From: Geodermatophilus arenarius | GTDB taxonomy: Bacteria; Actinomycetota; Actinomycetes; Mycobacteriales; Geodermatophilaceae | Direction: 5' to 3' | DNA: 64,000 nt | Assembly (NCBI RefSeq): GCF_042654585.1 | Contig: NZ_JBHSGR010000002.1 | Coordinates: 1 to 64,000, forward strand | Shown: in pieces, positions 16,673-24,064 of the stretch | Layout of the letters: every line of letters begins with the position of its first letter | How positions within the stretch are numbered: the stretch's first letter is position 1 | Program-made: the position numbers and the translations under genes | The notes under the pieces: generated by a model | The model's input: the letters and a program-made list of their open reading frames with translations, nothing else | Told to the model about the DNA's origin: nothing | Database searches by the model: none

Positions 16673-16702
16673 TTGACACCGTGACACCGATCGGTGTCAC
16701 AT
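16673..16702 (+). promoter_or_regulatory. Promoter and 20-bp perfect palindromic operator
   Basis: GTGACACCGATCGGTGTCAC at 16681-16700 is perfectly palindromic. TTGACA at 16673-16678 and TCACAT at 16697-16702 form a plausible -35/-10 pair with 18 bp between, so the palindrome lies inside the promoter. An extra TGACACC half-site precedes it. The intergenic region serves the arginase-like gene (minus) and the small membrane gene (plus). Confidence 0.55.
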
Positions 16703-16907
16703 GGAGGACGTGTCCGGCACGAGCGTCCTGGCGACCGACGGGCTGAGCCTGATCGCCACCGCCGGGTTCTCCGTGCCGGCGGCGGTCCTGGTCGCGGTCG
16801 TCGTCGCCGTGGTGGTGCGCGACCGGCGGCTGGCCGCCCGCGAGCGCGACGGGCTCGACGGCTCCCACGAGCCCATCGACGAGCCGTCGGCCGGCCGCGA
16901 CGGGTAG
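16701..16907 (+). CDS. Small single-pass membrane protein
   Basis: A 68-residue protein with a short N-terminus, one strong membrane helix (VPAAVLVAVVVAVVV, about residues 25-39), a basic cluster RDRRLAARER and an acidic tail. No domain is recognised. The ATG at 16701 touches the palindrome; no separate ribosome site is seen, so translation may be leaderless or begin at the GTG at 16710. It converges on the MerR gene with ten bases between. Confidence 0.5.
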   Translation: MEDVSGTSVLATDGLSLIATAGFSVPAAVLVAVVVAVVVRDRRLAARERDGLDGSHEPIDEPSAGRDG

Positions 16908-16917
16908 GCGACCCGGC

Positions 16918-17682
16918 TCACTCCTCGGCGAGCGCGCCGAGCTCGGCCTCGACCGCGGCGCCGACCGCGGCGGCCATCTCGGTGCGGAAGCTCGCCAGCA
17001 GCGCCTGCGCGGCGGCCGGCTGCAGCCGGTCCACCACGGCCCGCACCCGGTCGAGCTGGTCCGGCGGCGAGCCCTCCGCGAACAGCGCGCGCCACCCGGT
17101 CTCGACGTACATGCCGACGTAGGTGGCCGCGATCTCCCGCACCAGCTCGATGACCCGGGCCTGGGCGGCGATGAGCGCCGACGGCGGCACGCCGAGCCGG
17201 ACGACCTGCAGGCCCGCGGTCAGCAGCGGCGGGTCGGTGACCCGCAGCCGGCCGTCGTCGAGCCGCTCGACCAGGCCGAGCCGGACCATCTCGTCGACGG
17301 TGGCCGGGTCCACCGGCACGCCCGCCCGGGCGGCGAGCTCCTCGGCGGTGGTCTCCTCCGGCTCCGGCGGCAGCCAGGGCGCGAGCAGCGCGCGGTGCAG
17401 CGCGAGGGTGGCCGAGCCGCCGACGGCGGGGGCGGTGGCCAGCGTCCGCTCGATGACGGCGAGGGAGTAGCCCTCGGCGAGCATCTCGCGCACCAGCAGC
17501 AGCCGGGCGACGTGCTCGGGGCCGTAGTAGCCGGTGCGCCCCACCAGCCGGGGCGGGGGCAGCAGCCCGCGGGCCGCGTACGCCCGCACGTTGCGCACGG
17601 TGATGCCCACCCGCGCGGCGAGCTCGTCGACCGTCATCTCCCGCTCGCCGTCGTGCTCGGCAGCCCGCTCCTCAGCCTCCAT
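16918..17682 (-). CDS. MerR-family transcriptional regulator
   Basis: About 254 residues from the ATG at 17682 (a GTG at 17718 is also in frame). The N-terminal winged helix reads MTVDELAARVGITVRNVRAYAARGLLPPPRLVGRTGYYGPE, split here as MTVDELAARVGITVRNVRAY and RGLLPPPRLVGRTGYYG, with the MerR recognition helix and wing; VREMLAEGYSLAVIERTL begins the dimer helix. The C-terminal 170 residues are an unassigned effector domain with a second possible wing (EELAARAGVPVDPATVDEM). No metal-binding Cys is present. It is divergent from the membrane operon at 17755 with overlapping promoter DNA and is the natural candidate to control it. Confidence 0.85.
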   Translation of the reverse strand: MEAEERAAEHDGEREMTVDELAARVGITVRNVRAYAARGLLPPPRLVGRTGYYGPEHVARLLLVREMLAEGYSLAVIERTLATAPAVGGSATLALHRALLAPWLPPEPEETTAEELAARAGVPVDPATVDEMVRLGLVERLDDGRLRVTDPPLLTAGLQVVRLGVPPSALIAAQARVIELVREIAATYVGMYVETGWRALFAEGSPPDQLDRVRAVVDRLQPAAAQALLASFRTEMAAAVGAAVEAELGALAEE

Positions 17683-17719
17683 CAGGACCCGATCGTAACG
17701 GTGTAGGTGATGTGCCACT

Positions 17720-17755
17720 TTGCCATGTGACGTCGATCAGTGTTCTATAGCGGCG
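17720..17755 (+). promoter_or_regulatory. Promoter of the three-gene membrane operon, probably leaderless
   Basis: TTGCCA (17720-17725) and TTCTAT (17743-17748) are 17 bp apart. A start point seven bases beyond the -10 box falls at the GTG at 17755, so the message may be leaderless. The MerR gene starts within the same stretch on the other strand. Confidence 0.45.
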
Positions 17756-19641
17756 TGACGTCCCTGGGACCAGTGCTGCTCGCCGTGGAGGACCGTCCCG
17801 CCGGCGGTGCCGCCGTCGGCGAGGTCGTGCTCGCCTCCGCCATCGGGTTCGCCCTCACCGCCGTCCTGCTCGGCCTGGTGTGGGCCCACCGCACCCGCCG
17901 GACGACGGTGCTCGCCCGCGCCGGGAGCGCCCTCGGCCGGGCCACCCACGTCCCCGGCTGGGTCGCCCTCCCGACCGTGCTGACGACGGCGTCGCTGCTG
18001 GTCGCGCTGCTCGGGATGATGTGGGACATCGCGCTGCACGTCGGCGTCGGCCGCGACGAGGGCCCGCTGGCCAACCCCGCGCACTACCTCATCCTGTTCG
18101 GCCTGTTCGGGGTCTTCGCCGGTGGCGTGCTGGCCTGCTCCATGCCGCTGGACGAGCGCCCCGGCCCGGCCGCCGTCCGGTTCGTCCGCGGCTGGGACGT
18201 CCCGGTCGGCGGCGTGCTGCTCACCGCCGCGGGCTTCTACGCCCTGCTCGGCTTCCCCCTCGACGACGTCTGGCACCGCCTGTTCGGCCAGGACGTCACG
18301 CTGTGGGGCCCCACCCACCTCATGCTCATCGGCGGCGCCGGCCTGTCGATCGTCGGGCTGCTGGTGCTGGAGACGGAGGGCCACAGCGACCGGGTGCACG
18401 GCGACCGGGTGCACGGTGGCCGGGTGCACGGTGGCCGGGTGCACGGCGGCCGCGAGGGGGGCGACCGCGCCCGGTTCCTCCGCCGGGCCTCGGCCATGGG
18501 CGGCCTGCTGCTGGGCCTGTCGGTGTTCCAGGGCGAGTTCGACTTCGACGTCCCGCAGTTCCGCCTGGTGCTCGAGCCGTTCATGATCGCCGGCGCCGCG
18601 GGGGCCGCGCTGGTCGCCGCCCGGCTCTGGATGGGCCGGGGCGGGGCGCTGGCCGCCGCCGGGTTCTTCCTCGTCGTCCGCGGCACGATCGCCGTCGTCG
18701 TCGGCCCGGTCCTCGGCGAGATCACGCCGCAGTTCCCGCTCTACCTCGGCTCCGCGCTGCTGGTGGAACTGCTCGCGCTGGCCTGGCCGCTCGCCCGCCG
18801 CCCGCTGGCCTTCGGCGCCGTCGCCGGCGTGCTGGTCGGGACCGTCGGCACGGCGGTCGAGGGCCTGTGGACCCGGGTCACCCAGGTGCTCGAGTGGAAC
18901 GGCGACGTCCTGGTCGAGGGCACCCTCATGGCCGTCGTCGGGGGCGTCGCGGGCGGGCTGATCGGCGCGCTGCTCGCGCTCGGCCTGCGCCGCCGGCTGC
19001 CGCGCCCCGCCGTGGCGCGCGGCGTGCTCGTCCTGGGCCTGCTGGCCCTCGCCGGCGGCGTGGCCAACGGGCTGGTCGCGACCGTGCCCGGCGACCTCGA
19101 GGCCACCCTCGCGATCGAGGACGTCACCACCGACCCGCGGACGGCGCACGTCACCGTGCGGCTGGACCCCGCCGACGCCCTCGACGACCCGGCGTGGGTG
19201 CAGATCACCGCGTGGCAGGGCCAGGGGCTGGTCGTCACCGACCTCGAGCGCACCGGGCCGGGTGAGTACCGGACCACCGAGCCGGTGCCGGTGCACGACG
19301 ACTGGAAGACGATGCTGCGCATCCACGACGGCCGCGTGCTCACCGCGGTGCCGGTCTACCTGCCCGAGGACCCGGCCATCCCGGCCGGCGAGATCGCCGC
19401 CACCGACGGGGTCACCCGCGCGGCGGTCCCGGAGGTCGACCTGCTGCAGCGGGAGCTGAAGGACGCCGGCGGCGGGCTGTGGACCGTGGCCAACCTCGTG
19501 GTCCTGGCCTGCACGATCGCGATCGTCGCGGCCATCTCCTGGGGCGTGGCCCGCTGCTCGCGCCGCGGCAGCGCCGGCGAGCGGTCCCCCGACCGGCCGG
19601 TGGGCAGCACGGCCCCGGCGCCGAGCGGGGCCGGCCGGTGA
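17755..19641 (+). CDS. Polytopic membrane protein with extracytoplasmic C-terminal domain, unknown function
   Basis: About 628 residues (629 codons) with roughly twelve hydrophobic segments, then an extracytoplasmic beta domain (about residues 455-590: LEATLAIEDVTTDPRTAHVT, WVQITAWQGQGLVV, EPVPVHDDWKTMLRIHDGR) and a last membrane helix near 600. The beta domain resembles the FixH/YtkA/CopC-type immunoglobulin-like modules that accompany copper handling, but this is a loose match. A cytoplasmic or external loop near residue 213 holds a His-containing pentapeptide repeat (DRVHG/GRVHG). It overlaps the next gene by GTGA. GTG at 17740 is an alternative start. Confidence 0.8.
   Translation: MTSLGPVLLAVEDRPAGGAAVGEVVLASAIGFALTAVLLGLVWAHRTRRTTVLARAGSALGRATHVPGWVALPTVLTTASLLVALLGMMWDIALHVGVGRDEGPLANPAHYLILFGLFGVFAGGVLACSMPLDERPGPAAVRFVRGWDVPVGGVLLTAAGFYALLGFPLDDVWHRLFGQDVTLWGPTHLMLIGGAGLSIVGLLVLETEGHSDRVHGDRVHGGRVHGGRVHGGREGGDRARFLRRASAMGGLLLGLSVFQGEFDFDVPQFRLVLEPFMIAGAAGAALVAARLWMGRGGALAAAGFFLVVRGTIAVVVGPVLGEITPQFPLYLGSALLVELLALAWPLARRPLAFGAVAGVLVGTVGTAVEGLWTRVTQVLEWNGDVLVEGTLMAVVGGVAGGLIGALLALGLRRRLPRPAVARGVLVLGLLALAGGVANGLVATVPGDLEATLAIEDVTTDPRTAHVTVRLDPADALDDPAWVQITAWQGQGLVVTDLERTGPGEYRTTEPVPVHDDWKTMLRIHDGRVLTAVPVYLPEDPAIPAGEIAATDGVTRAAVPEVDLLQRELKDAGGGLWTVANLVVLACTIAIVAAISWGVARCSRRGSAGERSPDRPVGSTAPAPSGAGR
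18388..18447 (+). repeat. Four tandem 15-bp repeats inside the membrane-protein gene
   Basis: Units of the form GACCGGGTGCACGGC begin at 18388, 18403, 18418 and 18433 with one or two differences each; a decayed fifth starts at 18448. They encode DRVHG, DRVHG, GRVHG, GRVHG in frame, placing a His every five residues in a loop between membrane helices. Confidence 0.85.
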
Positions 19642-20051
19642 CCCGCCGCCTGGCCCTGGCCGCTCTCGCGGTCGTGGCCCTGAGCGGCTGTGCCGGGACC
19701 GCACCGTCCGACGCGGGCGCGCCGTCGGCGACGGCGGCTCCGTCCTCGGCCCCGCCCCCGGCCCCGTCCTCGGCCGCACCCACCCCGGCCGGCCGCGCGC
19801 TCGCGGTGCAGGTCGCCGGCGGGCGGGCCACCGGCGACACCGGCCGCGTCCCCGTCCCCCTCGGGGAGCAGGTGACCCTCACCGTGACCGGTGACGCCGC
19901 CGACGAGGTGCACGTGCACGGCTACGACCTGGAGGCCGCGCTCGCCCCGGGCACGCCCGCGACGGTGCGGTTCACCGCGGACATCCCCGGGGTGTTCGAG
20001 GTGGAGCTGCACGGGACGGGCACGGTGCTGCTGTCGCTGCAGGTCGGGTGA
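19638..20051 (+). CDS. Cupredoxin-like lipoprotein
   Basis: A 137-residue lipoprotein: signal peptide with lipobox ALSGCAG (Cys18), a Ser/Pro/Ala linker, then a small beta-sandwich with VPLGEQVTLTVTGDAADEVH, the HVHGYD motif and a C-terminal FTADIPGVFEVELHGTGTVL. The HVHGYD and GxFEVELHG pair is the pattern of EfeO/cupredoxin_1-type domains; HVH and the later His could bind copper, but a full type-1 site with Cys and Met is not present. GTG overlaps the stop of the upstream gene, and its own stop overlaps the next GTG, so all three genes are translationally coupled. Confidence 0.8.
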   Translation: MTRRLALAALAVVALSGCAGTAPSDAGAPSATAAPSSAPPPAPSSAAPTPAGRALAVQVAGGRATGDTGRVPVPLGEQVTLTVTGDAADEVHVHGYDLEAALAPGTPATVRFTADIPGVFEVELHGTGTVLLSLQVG

Positions 20052-21349
20052 CCGTCCTCGCGCACGGCGTCGGGTCGCGCACCGACCTGCCGCTCCCCCT
20101 CGGCCTGGCGCTCTACGGCGCGGGCGCGGCGATCCTGGTCAGCTTCACCGTCCTACTGCTGTTCTGGCGCCGGCCGAGGCTCGGCGACGCCGCCTCCGGG
20201 CACCCGCTGCCGGCCTGGGTGCAGCGCGCCGCGGACAGCGCTCCGCTGCGCCGGGGCCTGCAGGCGGTCGCGCTCGCCGTCGCCGTGCTCGTCCTGGCGG
20301 TGGCGCTGGCCGGCCCCGACGACACGGCGGACAACCTCGCGCCCTGGGTCCTCTACGTGACCTTCTGGGTGGGGCTGGTGCCGGTGAGCCTGCTGCTCGG
20401 GCCGGTGTGGCGGGTGCTCAACCCGCTGCGGCTGCTCGCCCGCGGCCTGCGGGTGCTCACGGGACCGCCGCGCGGCGCCGACCGGCTGCCGGCGCTGGGG
20501 CTGTGGCCGGCGGCCGGCTCGCTGCTGGCCTTCGTCTGGCTGGAGCTGGTGTACCCGGGCCGGTCGGAGCCGGTCGCGGTCGCGGTCTTCCTCGCCGCCC
20601 ACGCGGTCGTGCACCTGGCCGCGGCGGCCTGGTTCGGCGAGGGGTGGTTCGCCCGCGGCGACGGCTTCGAGGTGTACTCGGCCGTCCTCGGCCGGCTGTC
20701 GGTCGTCGGCCGGCGCGACGACGGCGTGGTCGTCGTCCGCTCGCCGCTGACCAACGCGATGGCCGGCCCGGACTCCCCGGGACTGGCCGCCGTCGTGGTG
20801 GTGCTGCTCGGCTCCACCGGCTTCGACGGGCTCTCCCGCACCGCGTGGTGGCAGACCGGCCCGGGGGCGGCCGGCGACACCGCCTCGGGCACCGTCGGAC
20901 TGGTCGCGTGCACCGCGCTGGTCGCGGTCCTGTACCTGCTGGGCACCCGGCTCTCGGGCCGCCTCGGCCGCCTCCCGCTGGGCCCGCAGCCCCGGCTGTA
21001 CGCGGCGTCGGTGGTGCCGATCGCGGTCGGCTACACCGTGGCGCACTACTTCTCGCTGCTCGCCCTCGACGGGCAGACGACGTGGATCCTCGCCAGCGAC
21101 CCGTTCGGAACCGGCGCCGACCTGTTCGGCACGGCGGCCGACGTGGTGGACCTGCGCGCGGTGAGCCCCGACGTCATCGCCTGGGTGCAGGTCGGCGCGG
21201 TGGTGCTGGGCCACGTCGTCGGCGTGCTGCTGGCCCACGAGAAGGCGCTGCGCGTGGCGCCGCGGGCCCCGGCGTCGGACCAGCTGCCGCTGGTGCTGGT
21301 GATGGTGCTGTTCACCGTCGCGGGCCTGGGCCTGCTGTTCGGCTTCTGA
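20048..21349 (+). CDS. Polytopic membrane protein, unknown function
   Basis: A 433-residue protein with about ten membrane helices and no recognised domain. Conserved-looking polar features inside helices are AAHAVVHLAAAAWFGEGW, YTVAHYFSLL and AVVLGHVVGVLLAHEKAL, that is several His residues within the membrane that could bind metal or heme. It is the third gene of a GTGA-coupled operon with a membrane protein and a cupredoxin-like lipoprotein. A role in electron or metal transfer across the membrane is inference from neighbours only. It converges on the phospholipase D-like gene. Confidence 0.75.
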   Translation: MTVLAHGVGSRTDLPLPLGLALYGAGAAILVSFTVLLLFWRRPRLGDAASGHPLPAWVQRAADSAPLRRGLQAVALAVAVLVLAVALAGPDDTADNLAPWVLYVTFWVGLVPVSLLLGPVWRVLNPLRLLARGLRVLTGPPRGADRLPALGLWPAAGSLLAFVWLELVYPGRSEPVAVAVFLAAHAVVHLAAAAWFGEGWFARGDGFEVYSAVLGRLSVVGRRDDGVVVVRSPLTNAMAGPDSPGLAAVVVVLLGSTGFDGLSRTAWWQTGPGAAGDTASGTVGLVACTALVAVLYLLGTRLSGRLGRLPLGPQPRLYAASVVPIAVGYTVAHYFSLLALDGQTTWILASDPFGTGADLFGTAADVVDLRAVSPDVIAWVQVGAVVLGHVVGVLLAHEKALRVAPRAPASDQLPLVLVMVLFTVAGLGLLFGF

Positions 21350-21360
21350 CCCGCCCGCGC

Positions 21361-22911
21361 TCAGCCGCGCTGGCGGCGCCGGCGGCCGGCGAAGGCCCGC
21401 TTCACCCGGCGCCAGCGGTTCGGGGTGTGCTCGGCGTCGAGCAGCTCGGTCTCGGCGAGCAGCCGCTCCACCGGGTCGAGCTCCGGCGCCTCGAAGGCGA
21501 CCAGCGAGCGCCCGGCCGGCCGCATCAGCGCGTCGACGGCGCGGACCAGCGACCCGCCGTGCTCCTCCACCGCGGCCGCGACCTCCTCCGGCGCGACCCC
21601 GAGGTGCTCCCCGAGCAGGCGGTGGCGCATGCCCAGGACCGCCGCGGCCAGCTCGTCGTGGCGCGGGTCGCCGGTGCGGGCCTCGATCGACAGGTCGCAC
21701 TCGGTGTCCAGGCCCATCGAGCGGTTGTTGAGGTTGGCCGAGCCGATCCGCAGCAGCCGGTCGTCGAGGCAGGTCACCTTGGCGTGCACGTAGATCGGCC
21801 GGCGCTCCTCGGTGACCGGCACGAGCAGCCGGAACCGGTCGTACCGGTCGGCGCGGGTGACCAGGTCGAACAGCTTCACCCGGGCGGTGTCCATGGCCTT
21901 GCTCTCCAGCCAGCCGTCGGCCGACCGCGGCAGGACGACGACGAACTCCGGCCCGTCGGGCTCCTGCAGCCGCTCGGCGATCGCCTCGGCGACCCGGCGG
22001 TTGGCGAAGTACTGCGTCTCGACGTAGACGGTGCGCCGGGCGGCCGCGACCACGGCCAGCCACAGCAGCTCGATCTCGTGCACCAGCTCGGCGCCGCCGT
22101 ACTCGGGGCGGGTGCGCGAGACCGCGACGTCGACGTCGGTGAGGAAGGTCTCGACCTCCTCGGGCCAGCAGGCCTCGACGTCGGTCACCGGCTCCAGGTG
22201 CTCCCCGGTGCCGCTCTCCCAGCGCTCGCGGGCGAGGTCGCCGATCGCGCGGGCGGCCGGGCCGGAGACCAGGCTGGTGACGTCGTGCCAGGGCCCGCGC
22301 AGGCGGGTGGTGTGCGGCCGGTGCCGCAGCGGGTGGCGGTCGCGGTGCTCGGAGGTGTCCCAGCGGTCGGCGGTGACGTCGATGCCGCCGGCGAAGGCCA
22401 AGCAGTCGTCGATGACGACGATCTTCTGGTGGTGCGCACCGCCGAGCGGGTGGTGCGTGTCGACGGTGAACCGCAGCCGGTCGGGGGTGCGCCGGTCGAG
22501 CAGCACGATGGGGGCCATGCGGCGGGTGAGCGCCACCACCATGCCGAGGTCCCACTGCAGGACGCCGATCTCCAGCCGCGGGTTGGCGCGGACGGCGTGC
22601 TCGAGCACGCGGCCCAGGCGGTCGTCGCGGGCGCGGCCGGGCGTGCGCGGGTCCATCCGGATGCGCGGGTCGAAGTCCCAGCCGATGAACAGCACCCGGC
22701 GCTCGGCGCGCAGCACCGCGCGCTTGAGGGTGGCGAAGTAGTCGGCGGCGTCGACGAAGACGGCGTGGCGGTCGGCGCGCTCGATCCGCCAGCAGGTCTC
22801 CCCGGGGACGAGCAGCGTGTCGTCGGACGGGGCGGGGACCGGAGCGGTCCGGGCGGCCGGGAGGGAGGGGATGCGTGCGGTCGTCCCGGCGGCGTCGGCG
22901 CTCTCGATCAC
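21361..22911 (-). CDS. Phospholipase D-family protein with two HKD motifs
   Basis: About 516 residues from the GTG at 22911. The first catalytic motif is HHQKIVVIDDCLAFAGGID, the second is HAKVTCLDDRLLRIGSANLN, each with the His, Lys and Asp spaced as in the PLD superfamily; ETCWRIERADRHAVFVDAAD and FIGWDFDPRIRM precede the first. Such bacterial enzymes hydrolyse or transfer phosphatidyl groups and include cardiolipin synthases; the absence of N-terminal membrane helices makes a soluble phospholipase more likely. The frame stays open far upstream by chance, but the family similarity begins near this start. Confidence 0.88.
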   Translation of the reverse strand: MIESADAAGTTARIPSLPAARTAPVPAPSDDTLLVPGETCWRIERADRHAVFVDAADYFATLKRAVLRAERRVLFIGWDFDPRIRMDPRTPGRARDDRLGRVLEHAVRANPRLEIGVLQWDLGMVVALTRRMAPIVLLDRRTPDRLRFTVDTHHPLGGAHHQKIVVIDDCLAFAGGIDVTADRWDTSEHRDRHPLRHRPHTTRLRGPWHDVTSLVSGPAARAIGDLARERWESGTGEHLEPVTDVEACWPEEVETFLTDVDVAVSRTRPEYGGAELVHEIELLWLAVVAAARRTVYVETQYFANRRVAEAIAERLQEPDGPEFVVVLPRSADGWLESKAMDTARVKLFDLVTRADRYDRFRLLVPVTEERRPIYVHAKVTCLDDRLLRIGSANLNNRSMGLDTECDLSIEARTGDPRHDELAAAVLGMRHRLLGEHLGVAPEEVAAAVEEHGGSLVRAVDALMRPAGRSLVAFEAPELDPVERLLAETELLDAEHTPNRWRRVKRAFAGRRRRQRG

Positions 22912-22972
22912 CCCGGCAGTCTGCCGACCTGCGCAAGCGGCCGCGCCGCACCCTCCCCCGTCCGGGGTGGGG

Positions 22973-23155
22973 TCAGCCGTGCGCCCGGTCGACCACGCGG
23001 AACCGGTCGCGCTCGGGGTCGGCGAGGACGACGGGGTCGGGATCGTCGGGGTGGGCGTCCCGTCCACGCGCTCGGCGCCGAGGCCCACCAGCCGCTGCAC
23101 CTCGGCGGTCTGCTCGGCGGCGGCGCACGCCCACATCGTCGCCGCGGGACGCAGC
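22973..23155 (-). pseudogene. Remnant of a VOC (glyoxalase-like) protein
   Basis: On the minus strand the end of a VOC domain can be read in two frames: AEVQRLVGLGAERVDG in one, then DAHPDDPDPVVLADPERDRF and RVVDRAHG-stop in the next. Such C-termini (…VVLADPEGNRFCVV…) are typical of actinobacterial VOC proteins. The switch near 23060-23070 is a frameshift and the first two thirds of the domain are missing, so the gene is dead. It lies just upstream of the phospholipase gene. Confidence 0.6.
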
Positions 23156-23197
23156 GGACGGTGCCGCGGCGCACGCCGGTGCGTCACGCTGTCCGCC

Positions 23198-23515
23198 GTG
23201 GAGCCCCGGGGGGACGGCGGAGCGCCCCCCGCCGGCGAGGTCGACCGGACCCGGCACCTCGCCCGGCGGGCCGAGGCCGTGCGGCGCCGTGCCGAGGACC
23301 TCCTGCTCCGCAAGGAGGCACTGGCCGACGCGCTCGCCCGGACCTCCCGCACCATCGCCGACACCGAGACGCGGCTCGCCGAGACCCTCGACCAGCTCGC
23401 CGAGACCCGCCCGGAGGACGGCGAGCGGCTCCGCCGCGAGGCCCGCGAGGCCCGCGAGTTCGCGTCGCGGGAGCGCGACCGCGCCGCCGAGCGCGGGGCG
23501 GACCGGCCGTCCTGA
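23198..23515 (+). CDS. Small coiled-coil hypothetical protein
   Basis: A 105-residue, highly charged protein from the GTG at 23198. Apart from a Gly/Pro head it is one long Arg/Glu/Ala helix (about residues 18-95: RHLARRAEAVRRRAEDLLLR, ALADALARTSRTIADTE and onwards) with heptad spacing, predicting a coiled coil. No family is recognised. It precedes the RsbW-like kinase gene by about 100 bp on the same strand and could be part of the same signalling cluster. Confidence 0.6.
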   Translation: MEPRGDGGAPPAGEVDRTRHLARRAEAVRRRAEDLLLRKEALADALARTSRTIADTETRLAETLDQLAETRPEDGERLRREAREAREFASRERDRAAERGADRPS

Positions 23516-23617
23516 GACCCGACGACGGGCACGGACGGTCGCGCGACGACCCGGACGGGTTCGGAACGCCGGCGACGGGGCACTGCTGCCGGGACATCCC
23601 CGGACCGGAACGAGCCC

Positions 23618-24049
23618 ATGGACCTGGAGCCCTGGCCGCGGCGGCCGTGTCCCGAGACCACGGGACCCCGCTACGAGTGCGAGATCTCCCACGCCGCGGA
23701 CCTGCGCACCGTACGGGCGCAGCTGCGGGTCTGGGCGGCGGGCGGGGCCGAGGGGTCCGACGCGGACGGAGCGGTCGTCGACGACCTCGTGGTGGCCGTC
23801 GACGAACTGGCGTCCAACGGCCTCCGGCACGGCCGTGCACCCGTGCGGGTCCTCGCCGTCCGCACGGGGCGGGGAGTGCTGCTCGACGTCAGTGACGGCG
23901 ATCCGCGCACCGCACCCGAGCCCGCGGCCGACCGGGATCCCGCCTTCGGCGGCATGGGCCTGCGCATGGTCGCCCACCTCAGCGTCGACCGCGGGTGGAC
24001 CGTCGCCGACGACCGCAAGCACGTCTGGGCCCGCTTCGGCGCCGGGTGA
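23618..24049 (+). CDS. RsbW/SpoIIAB-like ATP-binding (HATPase_c_2) protein
   Basis: A 143-residue GHKL-fold protein. The N box is VVAVDELASNGLRHG, the G1-type region is LLDVSDGDPRTAP and the G2 region is FGGMGLRMVAHL. The length and absence of other domains match serine-kinase/anti-sigma factors and their relatives, which bind a sigma factor or phosphorylate an anti-anti-sigma partner. A SpoIIE-type phosphatase gene converges on it 15 bases away, forming the usual kinase/phosphatase pair. No STAS-domain antagonist gene is in the window, so the target is unknown. Confidence 0.85.
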   Translation: MDLEPWPRRPCPETTGPRYECEISHAADLRTVRAQLRVWAAGGAEGSDADGAVVDDLVVAVDELASNGLRHGRAPVRVLAVRTGRGVLLDVSDGDPRTAPEPAADRDPAFGGMGLRMVAHLSVDRGWTVADDRKHVWARFGAG

Positions 24050-24064
24050 GGTCCGCGCCCGCGG

